From Fusarium oxysporum f. sp. lycopersici 4287 (Eukaryota > Ascomycota > Sordariomycetes > Hypocreales > Nectriaceae), in the NCBI RefSeq assembly GCF_000149955.1, contig NC_030993.1, positions 968,068 through 1,032,067 on the forward strand: DNA of 64,000 nucleotides. Direction: 5' to 3'. The notes under the pieces are model-generated. The model did no database searches. It worked only from the letters and a program-made list of their open reading frames with translations, and had not been told where the DNA came from. Within the stretch, counting starts at the first letter, position 1. Each line of letters begins with the position of its first letter. Positions 21,945 to 32,518 of this stretch are shown here, piece after piece. Position numbers and translations under genes: made by a program.

Positions 21945-23985
21945 CTAGCTTCCAATGTCACTTAGAAGCCAGTCGATGGGGGTTGCGTAGGTAGTGTCCA
22001 TGTAATCTTCTCCTGCCTCTGTTCCGATCGTCAACATCCCGACAACACACCCCCTGAGGTCAGAGACACAAATCCCATCACCCCCCCTAGGAGAAAATGG
22101 CTCTCGTGATTGCAATCTTTCCAGCACCCAATATACACAACTCTTCATATTCGTAGAATATGTGCTGCTCGACAGGCTTTCGTCTTACAGACCTAACCGC
22201 ATTGGCAATGCCAAAGGTTAAACCAGTCCGTTTTCCATATTTCGTCACAAGGGCCTCCTTTCCAACCGTTTTAGCTTCGTGTATTGGGCACCTCATCTTA
22301 TCCTCGCTCGGAATACTCGTCAACTCGAAGGTACTGAGAATGTTTGCCTTCAATTGTCCTCTACACCTCGCTGCTACGTCAAGGTGCAGTTCGACGAACA
22401 AAAAGTCTTCCATCTGTTCCTATGTGTCTGATTCACATATAACCATGTTCCTTAACTGGGAGACTCGAGTCATGTCTTTTCTGGTCAAGTTCGATTGATG
22501 CCCAATCTCATAGTCGACGTCCTCCTCCAACGGTTGAGCCAATTCTGTATTTCGGTGAGAATAGTACATGACATCCGGCGTAACGGCGTACTAGGGTTAC
22601 CTGTGTAGATGCAGTCCGGGGTTGCCTGGGCCGCTAGCAGATGGGCTCCAATCACTCGGGCTTTCCAATCTTGCAGCTTTTCGTACTGGTCCGACCAATG
22701 TTTGAGAGGCTGTGGCCTGTGTTGGTCTTCGATAATATCAGATTGAAGTTTCGGATCGTTGATGTCATTTGTCAGTCGAAGCATCGGCCCACGTAGCTTT
22801 ATTTCCAGAATGTACTCGACTTTGCGGTCTCCGATTTGTGTATACCAGAAACAGGTGCCGAATCGTCGCGATACCGACCATTGTTATCACAGTACCGTGA
22901 AAACATACAGTGTCGACATGTCAGAGCTAGAACTTTGCCTGCTTTATTATCCCAGAGGTGCTCCCGATATGTCGTGCTACTCTTCACTTCCTTCTTCGCT
23001 TTACGGTTGCCTCTGGAAACGTTGGCACTTATAAGATTGAAGCAGAGTGCAGCGAGGGGGGCGAGATGAGCACACTGAGTATCGATGTTCTCGTGAATAG
23101 GATCTCGGATGTATTTGCCATAGATCACAGCATTCTTAAGAGAACCCTGGAGAATTGCTCCTAGCGCCGTTCGAGGACATCGGAATCATCCACGGGGTAC
23201 CAAAGATCGGACTAACAGTCCTCTTCCTGAATGTCGCTGCCAACAGTGATTTCTCCACTGCCACTGTTGCTGTTGGCGATTTTGGACCTCAGAATCTTGG
23301 TGTTGTTGTTGTTGATCTCGTCGAGCCAGAAGCCAGGTTCATGAAAGAAGAGTTCAGGGCCACGAACTTTGGAGTGGACACCTAGATACTTCGTAAGGTT
23401 GTTCCGAAAGATTAGGGAATGCGCGGTCCGGCGGAGGTTCTCCTCTTCAGCCCAAAGCGCCATCTCTAGGTGGCTTGAGGTTTCCGTGAGGGCAACAACT
23501 CCAGCCATACTGCGGCCGTAGTCTGATATTGAGGTCAACTTGGAGTAAGCGCAAAGGCATCAATTCGCCGCTGCTCCCCCGAGTGTTTCATTGTCCAGGA
23601 GGTCAGGGCAATCTTGTTAAACTCTGTCGTGCTGTGGATAGAGTATTTCAACTATTGCTCTTCAACGAGCAATCCCTAGTAAGCGCAAGTCGTCAGCACG
23701 TCGCTTCCCTTTGTACGCACCGCCAATTGCTACTACAGACTGAATGGCTCAGTGAGGCGTTGGAACTGGCCGAGAGAAAACGGATGGTATAGGCATGGAG
23801 AAGTCGAGACGGAAGTCGGCAAATCCATCACTAGTTGATGAACTCGGAAGCCCTTGGCCGATGCTTCTGAGAGCTGTCTTAGTTCTTAATATCTTCCAAA
23901 CGCGTTGCCGAACAGGGAGGTAATACTGTAAAGCTTCAAAAGTGTCGGCCTGGCATTGTATCGGTAAAGAGATGCCTTTACCCAT
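21945..23985 (-). pseudogene. broken gene with C-terminal trypsin-like peptidase domain
   Basis: A series of minus-strand frames reads in the order of one large protein. An N-terminal region (23985-23749, with RTKTALRSIGQGLPSSSTSDG) and a middle part (23538-23212, with LFFHEPGFW) precede a peptidase-like domain. That domain has a catalytic-His-like segment LALTCRHCMF (22799-23128), then KYGKRTGLTFG (22087-22413), then VSDLRGCVVGMLTIG and ATPIDWLLSD to the stop at 21945. The serine region is damaged: the frame changes at a run of seven C/G (22081-22087), and where GDSG is expected the sequence reads GGDGI, with no Ser. Several phase changes occur upstream as well. It resembles the serine-peptidase-like domains seen at the ends of fungal accessory proteins, and in this copy it should be inactive. 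Confidence 0.55.
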
Positions 23986-23999
23986 AGGGAACTTTTGTG

Positions 24000-25925
24000 T
24001 GTGCTCCTGATACGAGATCTACATTGGTCAAGTTTGGCCAGGTTAGAAGGGAAGAAGGGAAGAAGGCAGGTTTGTCAGTCCCGTGGCAAGTGCCGGCAGC
24101 TGTCATGCACGACTCAAACCAAGCACTGATATCCCGGTCGGGCGTCTTCTCAAGTGCCTATATTCCATTTCTCCCTGGTGAACTCTCACTTACCACATCT
24201 CTCGCGACGTATCTCTGCCCTCAAGCCTTTGGGCACTTTTGAGAAACCTCGACCATTTTTGCCTGCAATATTCACAGTATGTCCAATTTTCTCTGAGACT
24301 CACTTTGAAGTTTGCCGTAATGCCTTCTTTATCCGCATCGCGGCGGAACGCGATGCAGCACGAAAACGCTTCACGCCCTGCATCTATTTTCTATAACCTT
24401 CATATCCAAATGAGTCGAGACTCTTATCAGTTCTCCTCGAAAGGGAAACGCTCCTTGCTCTTCAATTTGCTCGTGGAAAGCAAGACATTCATTTGGTCCC
24501 ACCGTTTTCGAACAAGTCACAGTCAAAGGTGACGAAATATTCATCTTCGACAGGCTGTGTAGCATCCCTGATAAAGCTCAAGACCTCTTTTCTATTATTA
24601 AGAAGCCCTAATTCCTATAGTTTCGAGGCAAAATGCTCAAGACTCTAGATTAGGAGAATAAAATAATTAAATAGAGTAATCATAAACTGACCTAAGTTTA
24701 TCCTAAACTTAATAAAGGTTATCCTAAATTTACTGAAGTTATCCTGAACTTACCTAATTCGTTCTATCACTTAGGGATCAAGGTCTTTAGCTTCCCGGCC
24801 TTACCTCGTCTGCTTCTGTGCTTTGGATCTTCTGCCGGTCTGTCTTCGTTTAGTCAATTCATCAGTCAGACCCTACTTCTCCAATATTATTCTTCATTTG
24901 CTATCGCAAATCAAAATCCGTGATTGTAATATCGACCTTAAGCTTTGCAAGGAGAAACGTACAGCAATCCGATTATGGGATCGCATGAGAAACATTCAAG
25001 CTAAATGCTCCACAACAGGCTATGGGTCATCTTGTAAGCAGCTTCATCTCCCTGTAGAAGCGTAGGGTGCTACTGTCATGTCACTGCGATGCCTCACGGC
25101 AAATTACCTCTTGAGAGGAACTCGTTGAAGGCTCCGTGGTTTCTCTGCTGTAGATTATTTTGAGCTGGAGGTGCTTATTATGGAACCAAAGGTGCGGCTT
25201 GGACGGATGTAAGAGTCGTATTTCTGATATTTGTGAGCGAGTTGCCTCGCTCAACTACCCATGATCCTACCTGCCTATCTATTGACAACTTGTTCTCTTT
25301 AGGCGGATGTGCATGAGCATTGCATTGCATTCCACATCACTGCGTCCTTGAAAGCCGTTGACGGTCGTTTGCACTATATGCCACCGCTTTCCCACGCTCG
25401 TCCCGCCCTTCAGGTGCTATCGTGCACCTCAAGCTCACACGTATTTCCCTGAATCTGTTGATGGGGTGGTGTATCTCGAGCTAGTAAAGATGCTATCTGT
25501 GGGAATTTCCTGTTCCAGAATAAAAGGCATCTCAGTGCCCGGAGAAGCCATGATCGCCTCAAGATGGGGGAAACCCTCCCGCGTGGTAGTTAGCCTTCAA
25601 CTAGAGCTCAGCAGGTTTGTCCTTTCTGCCGATTTCAATATCCATGGGCGAGGATATATCATATCGCAGCGTTTCGTGAAATGGACACGGGTAGCCCAGA
25701 ATTACATATTCTCCCTTTTGATAATCTCTGTAGTACAAAACGAGGTTCCAGGGTATGTTGCGAAGAGGGATACCTTGAGCCTAAGCCTCTGCCCTGATCT
25801 TAATCACTCCATCTTCAACTCTGCAAATTGTACTCCAGAGTCACGACAATATGATTCTTCTGTTGTTGTGGCCAAGAAGTAGGAGTCGTTCTTCAGCAGT
25901 TAGGATCTCTGCTGTCTCTCTTGTT
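24000..25925. other. gene-free stretch
   Basis: No intact gene. A plus-strand frame at 25358-25882 is open for 174 codons but begins at TTG and shows no domain. The opposite strand has short protein-like fragments. Both may be chance or remnants. The repeat relic at 24640-24776 lies inside. Confidence 0.35.
24640..24776. repeat. AT-rich dispersed repeat, copy C (best preserved)
   Basis: Three successive ~20-22-bp units are visible (GTTTATCCTAAACTTAATAA, GGTTATCCTAAATTTACTGA, AGTTATCCTGAACTTACCTA). They are preceded by ATCATAAACTGACCTA at 24679-24694 and end at CACTTAGGG. The 16-mer and the CACTTAGGG end are repeated exactly at 48565-48600, which shows these are two copies of one family. No coding capacity. 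Confidence 0.65.
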
Positions 25926-26981
25926 TCAGAGTCTGTTCAACTGACCAGTCGTCCGCTTGAACTCAAACCCAATCTGATTCATGGCTGGATGATCCGGTAA
26001 ATTGTACCATACCTGGAATGTGACGGCGAGTATACATTTGTCTGTTCTCTTGTACAGCTCGTCGACTCGGACACGGCCTTCGGTCAATGGATGTCTCTGG
26101 GCCCATGACTGAATGGCGTGTAATGCTTGCCACCCACCATTGGCGATTTGAACTGACAGAACGACATCAGCTGCCTGGTCGCCCAAAGTTTGGCAAGGGG
26201 CTGGAGTCAGGTCTAAATTGCTTTTCTGCCGCATGGGTTGCAATAGCAGAGATGGTCCGTGATCTCGAGGGTGTCGAATGTAATGGGGCAGAGAATCCAG
26301 CTCCGTTTCCCAAGATTCTTTCATGGTGAAACTCTTTGTTGCCAAGCGGCTGTATAGCTGCGACGTGGATAAGACATGTCCACATTCATGAGCGTGCTTC
26401 AGTTCTCGAACAAGATTTCTACTGAAGCCGCGCTCGCAACCGAGACCATCATCGCACACGCTTTCCCCCGAAGCGTAGGCGTAGATCAATTCTTTGTGAT
26501 GGCCTATGTAACCGTCAATCTCAATAGGAAAGCAGCACTCAAAAAGAATCAAGACATTGGCGTCCCAAGGATCTATCTTGTTATCTCTTAATGAGGGGAA
26601 GACGAACTTTTGGCCTTCTCCCCCGTGACCAATGTAGTGCAGGATAGCTATACAATCTTCGTCCATTCCGTTGAATAGACCTCCGAGAGCTGATGTCAAT
26701 GTTGCTTGGGGGTTTTTGTCTTGTTTCCGGATCACGAGACCGACAGTATCGTAACCATAAGTGTTTTCGAAGACATCGCGGACTCGCTCGCTGGTGCTTT
26801 CAACATTGGGGTGACTGTCCTTGTCCAGCTCGAAACATACACATAGCGCCCGGGCTTTTCTGGGTTTGATCTCTGTAACTTCTTCTTGACTGTACAAGAA
26901 ACAGGCTTTGATGATCGCGGCGCTGAACTCCTCCGAAGTCATCGGCCTCGAGGGCATCGACTCGATGCCTGGAACGGCCAT
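25926..26981 (-). CDS. caspase-like (clan CD, C14-type) domain protein
   Basis: An intact single frame of 351 codons runs from the ATG at 26981. The central part fits a caspase/metacaspase fold: a strand-like ALCVCFELD start, a segment for partner and sequence sorting, the histidine motif ILHYIGHGGEG (His ~119), and the cysteine region VLILFECCFP (Cys ~149). Canonical fungal members have DCC at this point; here Glu replaces Asp. The C-terminal ~120 residues match nothing I recognise and lack the NACHT/NB-ARC and repeat domains that often accompany such modules in fungal cell-death receptors. Proteins of this type are linked to regulated cell death and allorecognition, but activity here is unproven. 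The neighbour to the left is a broken gene with a peptidase-like domain. Confidence 0.75.
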   Translation of the reverse strand: MAVPGIESMPSRPMTSEEFSAAIIKACFLYSQEEVTEIKPRKARALCVCFELDKDSHPNVESTSERVRDVFENTYGYDTVGLVIRKQDKNPQATLTSALGGLFNGMDEDCIAILHYIGHGGEGQKFVFPSLRDNKIDPWDANVLILFECCFPIEIDGYIGHHKELIYAYASGESVCDDGLGCERGFSRNLVRELKHAHECGHVLSTSQLYSRLATKSFTMKESWETELDSLPHYIRHPRDHGPSLLLQPMRQKSNLDLTPAPCQTLGDQAADVVLSVQIANGGWQALHAIQSWAQRHPLTEGRVRVDELYKRTDKCILAVTFQVWYNLPDHPAMNQIGFEFKRTTGQLNRL

Positions 26982-27722
26982 GGCTTGGCTGATTGATGCA
27001 AATATTGATGGAAGAAAGGAGTACTAAGTGAGAAAGAGGGGAAGGGAAGACTCTGATGCAAGATCTTTTCTCACTTTAAGTTCTTGTTTGCCTTTGACCC
27101 CCTCGATTCAAAGAAAAACATATTTGCGATTCATGCCTCGCTACTTGCTCAATCGCGCGGAGGTGTTGGATAAGGTTATCAATATCGAATGAGTCTGTGC
27201 GGCAAGGTTCTTGAGATAACCATAAAGACCGAGTAGAAGAATTTCTGGGCTCCTCTACTCTGGGCAGAGAAATAAGAAGTTATTCCAACAGATACCCTGA
27301 AGGAATTGTTCAATAAGGGTCAATGTATGATGGATCTTCCTTATCTTTCTAAAAGCTGCAGCAAAGCCGATAAATATGTAATCGCAGCTTATCGCGGGGG
27401 GCAGGGGGCAGTGACCAAAGCGAACCTACTTGAGCTGAGCGTGAGGCGCATCTCAGGTAAGTTTGATAGTGGATGCCAGAAAGGGCCAACATAAACCCTG
27501 CCTTGAGATGAGTATACAAAAAGGCTTCAGGATAGCTGAACATCAATCCAGCTTGAAGCTCAAGGATAGCGCTCCTCAAGAAGAGAGAGGGTCAAATATG
27601 ATGCGCAGCATATCAAATTGCTTAAAAATAAAACTAAAATATCATCTTCTTCGGTATATATATTATCTTTTGTGGCTTAGCGCATTATCTGTATATCTAG
27701 TCAAATAAAGATCCCTTTATCT
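26982..27722. other. gene-free stretch
   Basis: This is the promoter side of the caspase-like gene, followed by AT-rich DNA up to the 3' end of the hydrolase gene. No supportable coding sequence was found. Confidence 0.5.
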
Positions 27723-29080
27723 TTATATCTTTGCCTTTGGGCTGGGTTTGGCCCGTCGAGCAGGCTTGCCTATGTGCTTTTGAAACTCTTCCGAAACGGT
27801 CGTCTTCTCTTCCTTAGACTTCTTTGCCCACTCTTCAAATTGGAGCTCATCTGCCCACCACCTCTCGAGTTCGGCCTTGATCCAATCGGCTGCGGCACTT
27901 GCACACAAGCGTGGATCTTCCATGGGAACCAAATGGCCATTCTTCTCTCCGACAACCTTCTTGACACGACCCTTGGCCTCGCCACCGCTGCCACCAACAC
28001 CGGTTCCTGTGAGAGCCATCTTCTCGTCTTGAAGTTCTGGTGGAGAAACGTCACTTTTGCCACCGAAGACATAGAGGACGCTAGGTCGTACGTTGGGAAG
28101 TCGTTCAACGGTATTGGGCCCCTCGGGACGGTAGACCGGATATGTTGACCATCGACGGTTGAGGCTGACATCAAGGTCGGGGGTGTGCTCAGGGTGTATC
28201 ACATCCTTTCCTTCAGCGTCGTAGGCCGGCCAACTTGGGCGTAGGAAAGTGAAGATCTCTTGATGTTTTGTCGTGGTCAAGATTACGCTCTGTTCACCAG
28301 GTACGTCCCTGATACCAAAGTCGATCCATCGCTGTAGTACACGAGGATCCCAGGACTTGTAGAAAGGGCTGCGGCTAAAAGATGCCACTGCTTCGTCGCG
28401 CGATGGCCAGACTTCACGACGATACATACTCGCCGCCGCAGGGCCGGCGCTTCTAGCGCCAGGCGTGGAGGCGAAGTGAGAGATGACTGGATCGAGCAGA
28501 ACAAGGGATGTAAAGACGCGAGGATGAAGAAGGGCAACATTGGTGAGAGCGTTTGCGCCAAAGGAGTGACCCATTGCCATTATCGGTGGCGGAGGACGGA
28601 ATGTGTTTATCATGTGGAGAATATCACGGGCATAGTCGAGCCAGCTTGCTGGGAAGTTGTTAGTATTGCCAGGTGGTATGGGAGGCGGTGAATCTTACGA
28701 TCATTGCCAAGTGCGTCTTGGTTTATGAGACCGCTTTTGCCTTGCCATGCTGTATCTGCTATCCAGATACTTCGAATTCGGATACCTCGGCGTTTTGATT
28801 CATGATAGAACTCTTCCCACAGGGGTTCGTAAAGTTCCTATATATATCAGTAAATGTATTTAGATGGGCACCGAAATAAACTTACCTTGGGAAATCCATT
28901 GGCATGTCCTCCGATGATAGTCACGTCGCCTTTTTGAGGGTTCTGGTTATCTTTGGGTGTATATTGCTTGACGTGAAGGTATAGCTTCTCCTCTTGAGAA
29001 TGAGCTGTAGCGCGGGCGTATTCTCGAATATGTGATGCTTCAATTGTATGCTCTTGAATGGTGAACGGAAAGGACGACAT
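27723..29080 (-). CDS. alpha/beta hydrolase with possible peroxisomal C-terminus
   Basis: Three exons, 28886-29080, 28699-28837 and 27723-28648 (introns 48 and 50 nt with GTAAG donors), give 419 residues. The fold's nucleophile elbow is GHSFGAN (Ser ~140). A candidate acid is Asp ~311 (FGGKSD) and the histidine is ~350 (EKNGHLVPMEDP). The N-terminal part (IIGGHANGFPKELYEPLWEEF) supplies the oxyanion strand and is only intact when the exons are joined. The protein ends PKAKI. An AKI end is accepted as a type 1 peroxisomal signal in some fungi. The family includes peroxisomal hydrolases acting in secondary-metabolite or fatty-acid pathways. Substrate unknown. Confidence 0.85.
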
Positions 29081-29460
29081 TGTGGCAAGTCTATTGCGCC
29101 TCAGTTACAGACAATAAGACGCTCCGGCAGGTAAGAAATAGTTTTGTTGGAACTGGAAATGAAGAGCTGAAGTTATATACAGTTGCACGAAACGAGGTTG
29201 AATAACGAGCCGGCCTCGGTAACGCCTGTAGGGCGCACGGGAGTTGTGGGGGTGGGGGATACCTCGGTACCTGCGGCCGGGAAGTGGTCGCCGCCGATCT
29301 TTCGTTAGCATCACCCGCCAACACCAAAAACATCATCGTGAATCTTTGCTTATCTCATCAAGATCTCACGCAGCTGCTACCCTTGGTCAGCACAGTCTCT
29401 TGGTAATATCATGAGAAGCTTCAAATAGTGTTCCAATCCAGCTGCAGGCGGTCGGTACCC

Positions 29461-30468
29461 ATGGCACCACGACTACTCCTTTTTGCTGGCGCACCGCCCC
29501 CTTCGTCTCTTACAACACAATCATGTACAATAACACAAATCGACGACTCTTTCGCTGAGTTCCTCGGGCTGGCCCCTCAAGAAACAGCTCCAGTATCGTC
29601 TCCAAATCTCGCACCATGGCGTTCTCTTCCCCTGAACAGAAAACCGCTTCACACAGGGTTCAGCCAGACCCATAATATCAGTATCAACCTCGCCAACCAA
29701 TCCGAATTTTTCACCACGGCTGAGATCTCGTTTAAGGAACAATCTCAGTCTTTTGAGGGCGAAGATCCGGAGAATTTGTTGTCGCAGTTCTATGATCATT
29801 CCCTAGCTTTACACAATTCGATTCCATCATCACAGCTCGATAGTTTCGAGGAGACGACATTTGAGGAGACATCGTTTATGACGACGTCTCCGACAAGACA
29901 GTTGGATATGGTAGAGACTGTTCCTTCTCATCTCTCTGATTTGGAAGATATACCGCCGGCTCGGAGGATTCTGGCTCTCAATCCCCAGACTGTCACCCTC
30001 AACATTATTGCCGGCATTATATCCATCGCACAGCCACGAACTGTCACAACACGCTGGGGTCGCAGCCTCTCTTTAGTGGAGATTCTCCTCGGGGACGATA
30101 CAAAGACAGGCTTCGCTGTGACGTTTTGGCTTGCAGAGGAGAACAATGCAGCTGCCGAGATTAGTGCTCTTCGGCGTCAGGATGTAGTTCTTATGCAGAA
30201 CGTGGCACTTCACGTGTTCAAGGACAAAGTCTATGGTCAGAGTCTCCGTAGGGGCATGACCAAGGTGAGTCTGTTATGGAGAAGGGATGGGTCCGGGCTT
30301 TATTCGACGCGTGAGCTCTCCAAGCGCGGTCAGATGCACCCGCAGTTACAAAAGGCGAAGCAAGTAAAAGATTGGGTGCTCAAATTCGTAGGAGCTGATG
30401 TTGGAGTAAAGACAAGAGCTAGGAAAGCACGGGTTTCATGGGACAGACCACCAGATGACACACAATGA
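29461..30468 (+). CDS. OB-fold-like conserved hypothetical protein
   Basis: This is a single-exon frame of 335 codons. The ATG at 29461 was taken because the upstream extension begins at GTG. The first ~165 residues are low-complexity and Ser/Thr/Glu-rich. Residues ~170-285 show alternating hydrophobic strands (VTLNIIAGIISIAQPR, SLVEILLGDD, FAVTFWL, DVVLMQNVALHVFKDKVYG) as in a single-stranded-nucleic-acid-binding OB fold. The C-terminal ~40 residues are basic. A DNA-repair or telomere role is possible, but I cannot name an orthologue. It is a divergent neighbour of the hydrolase gene with a ~380-bp shared promoter. Confidence 0.7.
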   Translation: MAPRLLLFAGAPPPSSLTTQSCTITQIDDSFAEFLGLAPQETAPVSSPNLAPWRSLPLNRKPLHTGFSQTHNISINLANQSEFFTTAEISFKEQSQSFEGEDPENLLSQFYDHSLALHNSIPSSQLDSFEETTFEETSFMTTSPTRQLDMVETVPSHLSDLEDIPPARRILALNPQTVTLNIIAGIISIAQPRTVTTRWGRSLSLVEILLGDDTKTGFAVTFWLAEENNAAAEISALRRQDVVLMQNVALHVFKDKVYGQSLRRGMTKVSLLWRRDGSGLYSTRELSKRGQMHPQLQKAKQVKDWVLKFVGADVGVKTRARKARVSWDRPPDDTQ

Positions 30469-30623
30469 GGAGTCTTCGTACTGTAAGACCACTTTTATTA
30501 ACCTTTCTATGATATTAGACACTTATTACTTCCAGCGCCAAATGCAACCGAGAGAAGAGAGACATCCGAGGGTATCTATGCAAAATTCCAATCGTCAAAC
30601 TACGCTTCGATCCCACGATCCAT

Positions 30624-32518
30624 TTAGACAGGCACAGCAGGCTCGGGCTTTCTGTCCTCACCATCGGGACCCTTCTTGACAGACTTCCATTGGAAGCACA
30701 GGCAAGTAATCAGGGCACAGGCAGCACAAGCAAGAGAGATGTAAAAGGTGTCCCGAAGACCCTTCATGTACGCATTGAGAACAGTGTCGAGCGCGTCGAG
30801 GCGGCCCATCTTTCTCAGAGTATCCTCAATCTCTGAAGCTCCAGTGTTGATGAAGATGGTCGGGTCGATGCCAATGTTATCAGCCTTGAGTGTGTCAATG
30901 AGGCCATTTTGGAAGACAGTTTGGGACACAGCCACGAAGATGGCGCCTCCGAAGGCTTGGCCGAACTGGACAACAGCGGTGCCAACAGGAACCCATTCCT
31001 GAGGCAAGACAGTTTGGATGATAAGGACACCGATCTGGAAACCTGCACCAATACCCAAGCCGGCGATGACTTGGTAGCCAAACCACTCCCCGAGAGGGGA
31101 ATGAACGTCGAGGGTTGTGAGCATGCCGCATCCGATAGTGTAGAGAACCATGCAGGGGATGATGACATAGTTGTAGTAGCCAATGGCGGTGATGATACCT
31201 CCAGAGACGATGGAGCAGAGGACGGTAGCGAGCAGGAGAGGGAGGATCTTGATTCCAGCCTGGACGGCGCTAACACCCTGGATGGCCTGGAAGTAAAGAG
31301 CTGAGAAATGTTAGTTGGGTGGATGGCGAAGAGCGATGTGGGACTTACAGAGATAGTAGATGAGAGGGAAGAAACCGGCACCAAAGAACATGGCAAAAAT
31401 GATGGCGGACAAGGTGTTTCGGTTCTTGAACAGACGAGGGGGGAGAGTTCCCTGATCACCCTTCCAGAATTGGATGCCGATGAAGATGGCAATCATAGCT
31501 CCAAAGCCACAGAAGAGACCGATGATACGCGAGTTGTTCCAGGGATATTCGGCACCACCCCATTGCAAAGCAAGGAGCAAGCAGACGATGGCAGGGATGA
31601 AGATGGCGGCGCCAGCAAGGTCGAGTTTGCGAATGCGATCCATGAAGGTCATGTTGATAGTGTCCGAGTCGTTGCGGTTAACATGGACGAAGAAGAAGAC
31701 GATGATCATGGCGAGGCCACCGATGGGGAGGTTGATGTAGAAACACCAACGCCAGGTTGCGTGCTCGGTAAATGCACCTCCAAGAAGGGGACCGGCGACA
31801 GAAGCGATACCCCACATGCCACCAACGAGACCAAAGGCAAGAGGACGCTTCTCAAGAGGCACTGGAGTTGTGGTTAGTTATGGTCGCTGAGCTAGTTCAT
31901 TGGGCGTCACGTACTGATGAGGGAGAGAATAACGATAGATCCAGAAAAGAGACCAGCCGTTCCAATCTAAGAGCTCTGTTAGCAAAGATCATGGGAATTG
32001 TCTAGGCAACTTACTCCTGCAATGGCTCGGCCGACAATGAACGCGACAGAAGTCGGCGCAACAGCAGAGATCAAACTTCCAATCTCAAAGATGAAGACGG
32101 CAGTGAGATACGCAATCTTGACATTGAAGTACTTGTAGATAGTTCCGTACATGGGCTGCAAAGCCGTGGTGGTAAGAAGGTATGAAGATCCATACCATCC
32201 AATATCCTTGACACTCTGGAACTGCGCTGTGATGGCGCCGAGTGCAGGAGCGATGATGGTCTGGTCAAGAGCAACGAGAAAGATGGCGAGACAGAGAGAC
32301 GAGATGATGAGGGTAAGCTTTGCAGCGCTAGGGTATTGAGGCTGCTCGTCAGCGGCATTGCTGTTGCTGGCGGTTACAGAGCCAGCCTGCTGCTCCTTGT
32401 TGTCGGCTGAAGTGTCGAGGATGTTGTTGGATCCAACTTCGGTCTTCTCATCAGAGGAGAGACGAGTCTCTTCGACCATTGCGTTGGTTGGCGCCGTGGC
32501 GGGTGTAGTCGTAGCCAT
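30624..32518 (-). CDS. MFS exporter, 14-TM (DHA14) drug/toxin efflux type
   Basis: Four exons, 32015-32518, 31915-31966, 31349-31861 and 30624-31300, with 48-53 nt introns, join in frame to 581 residues. After a ~65-residue polar N-terminus come the family signatures: LVALDQTIIAPALGAI (motif for 14-TM exporters) in TM1, DIGWYGSSYLLTTTALQP, GLVGGMWGIASVAGPLLGGA (motif C, antiporters) and WRWCFYINLPIGG. These place it with fungal drug-proton antiporters that export toxins or fungicides at the plasma membrane. No biosynthetic gene cluster surrounds it. The 5' flank has repeated GTACCTAG/AAGGTACCTAGG palindromic blocks around 32600-32625. Confidence 0.92.

Noticed and set aside
25358..25882. 174-codon plus-strand frame
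   Set aside because: It starts at TTG, has no domain or splice partner, and its codon content does not look protein-like.
30909..31877. Long plus-strand frames opposite the MFS exporter
   Set aside because: They are antisense shadows of exons 3 and 4; the minus strand has transporter signatures and correct splice joins.
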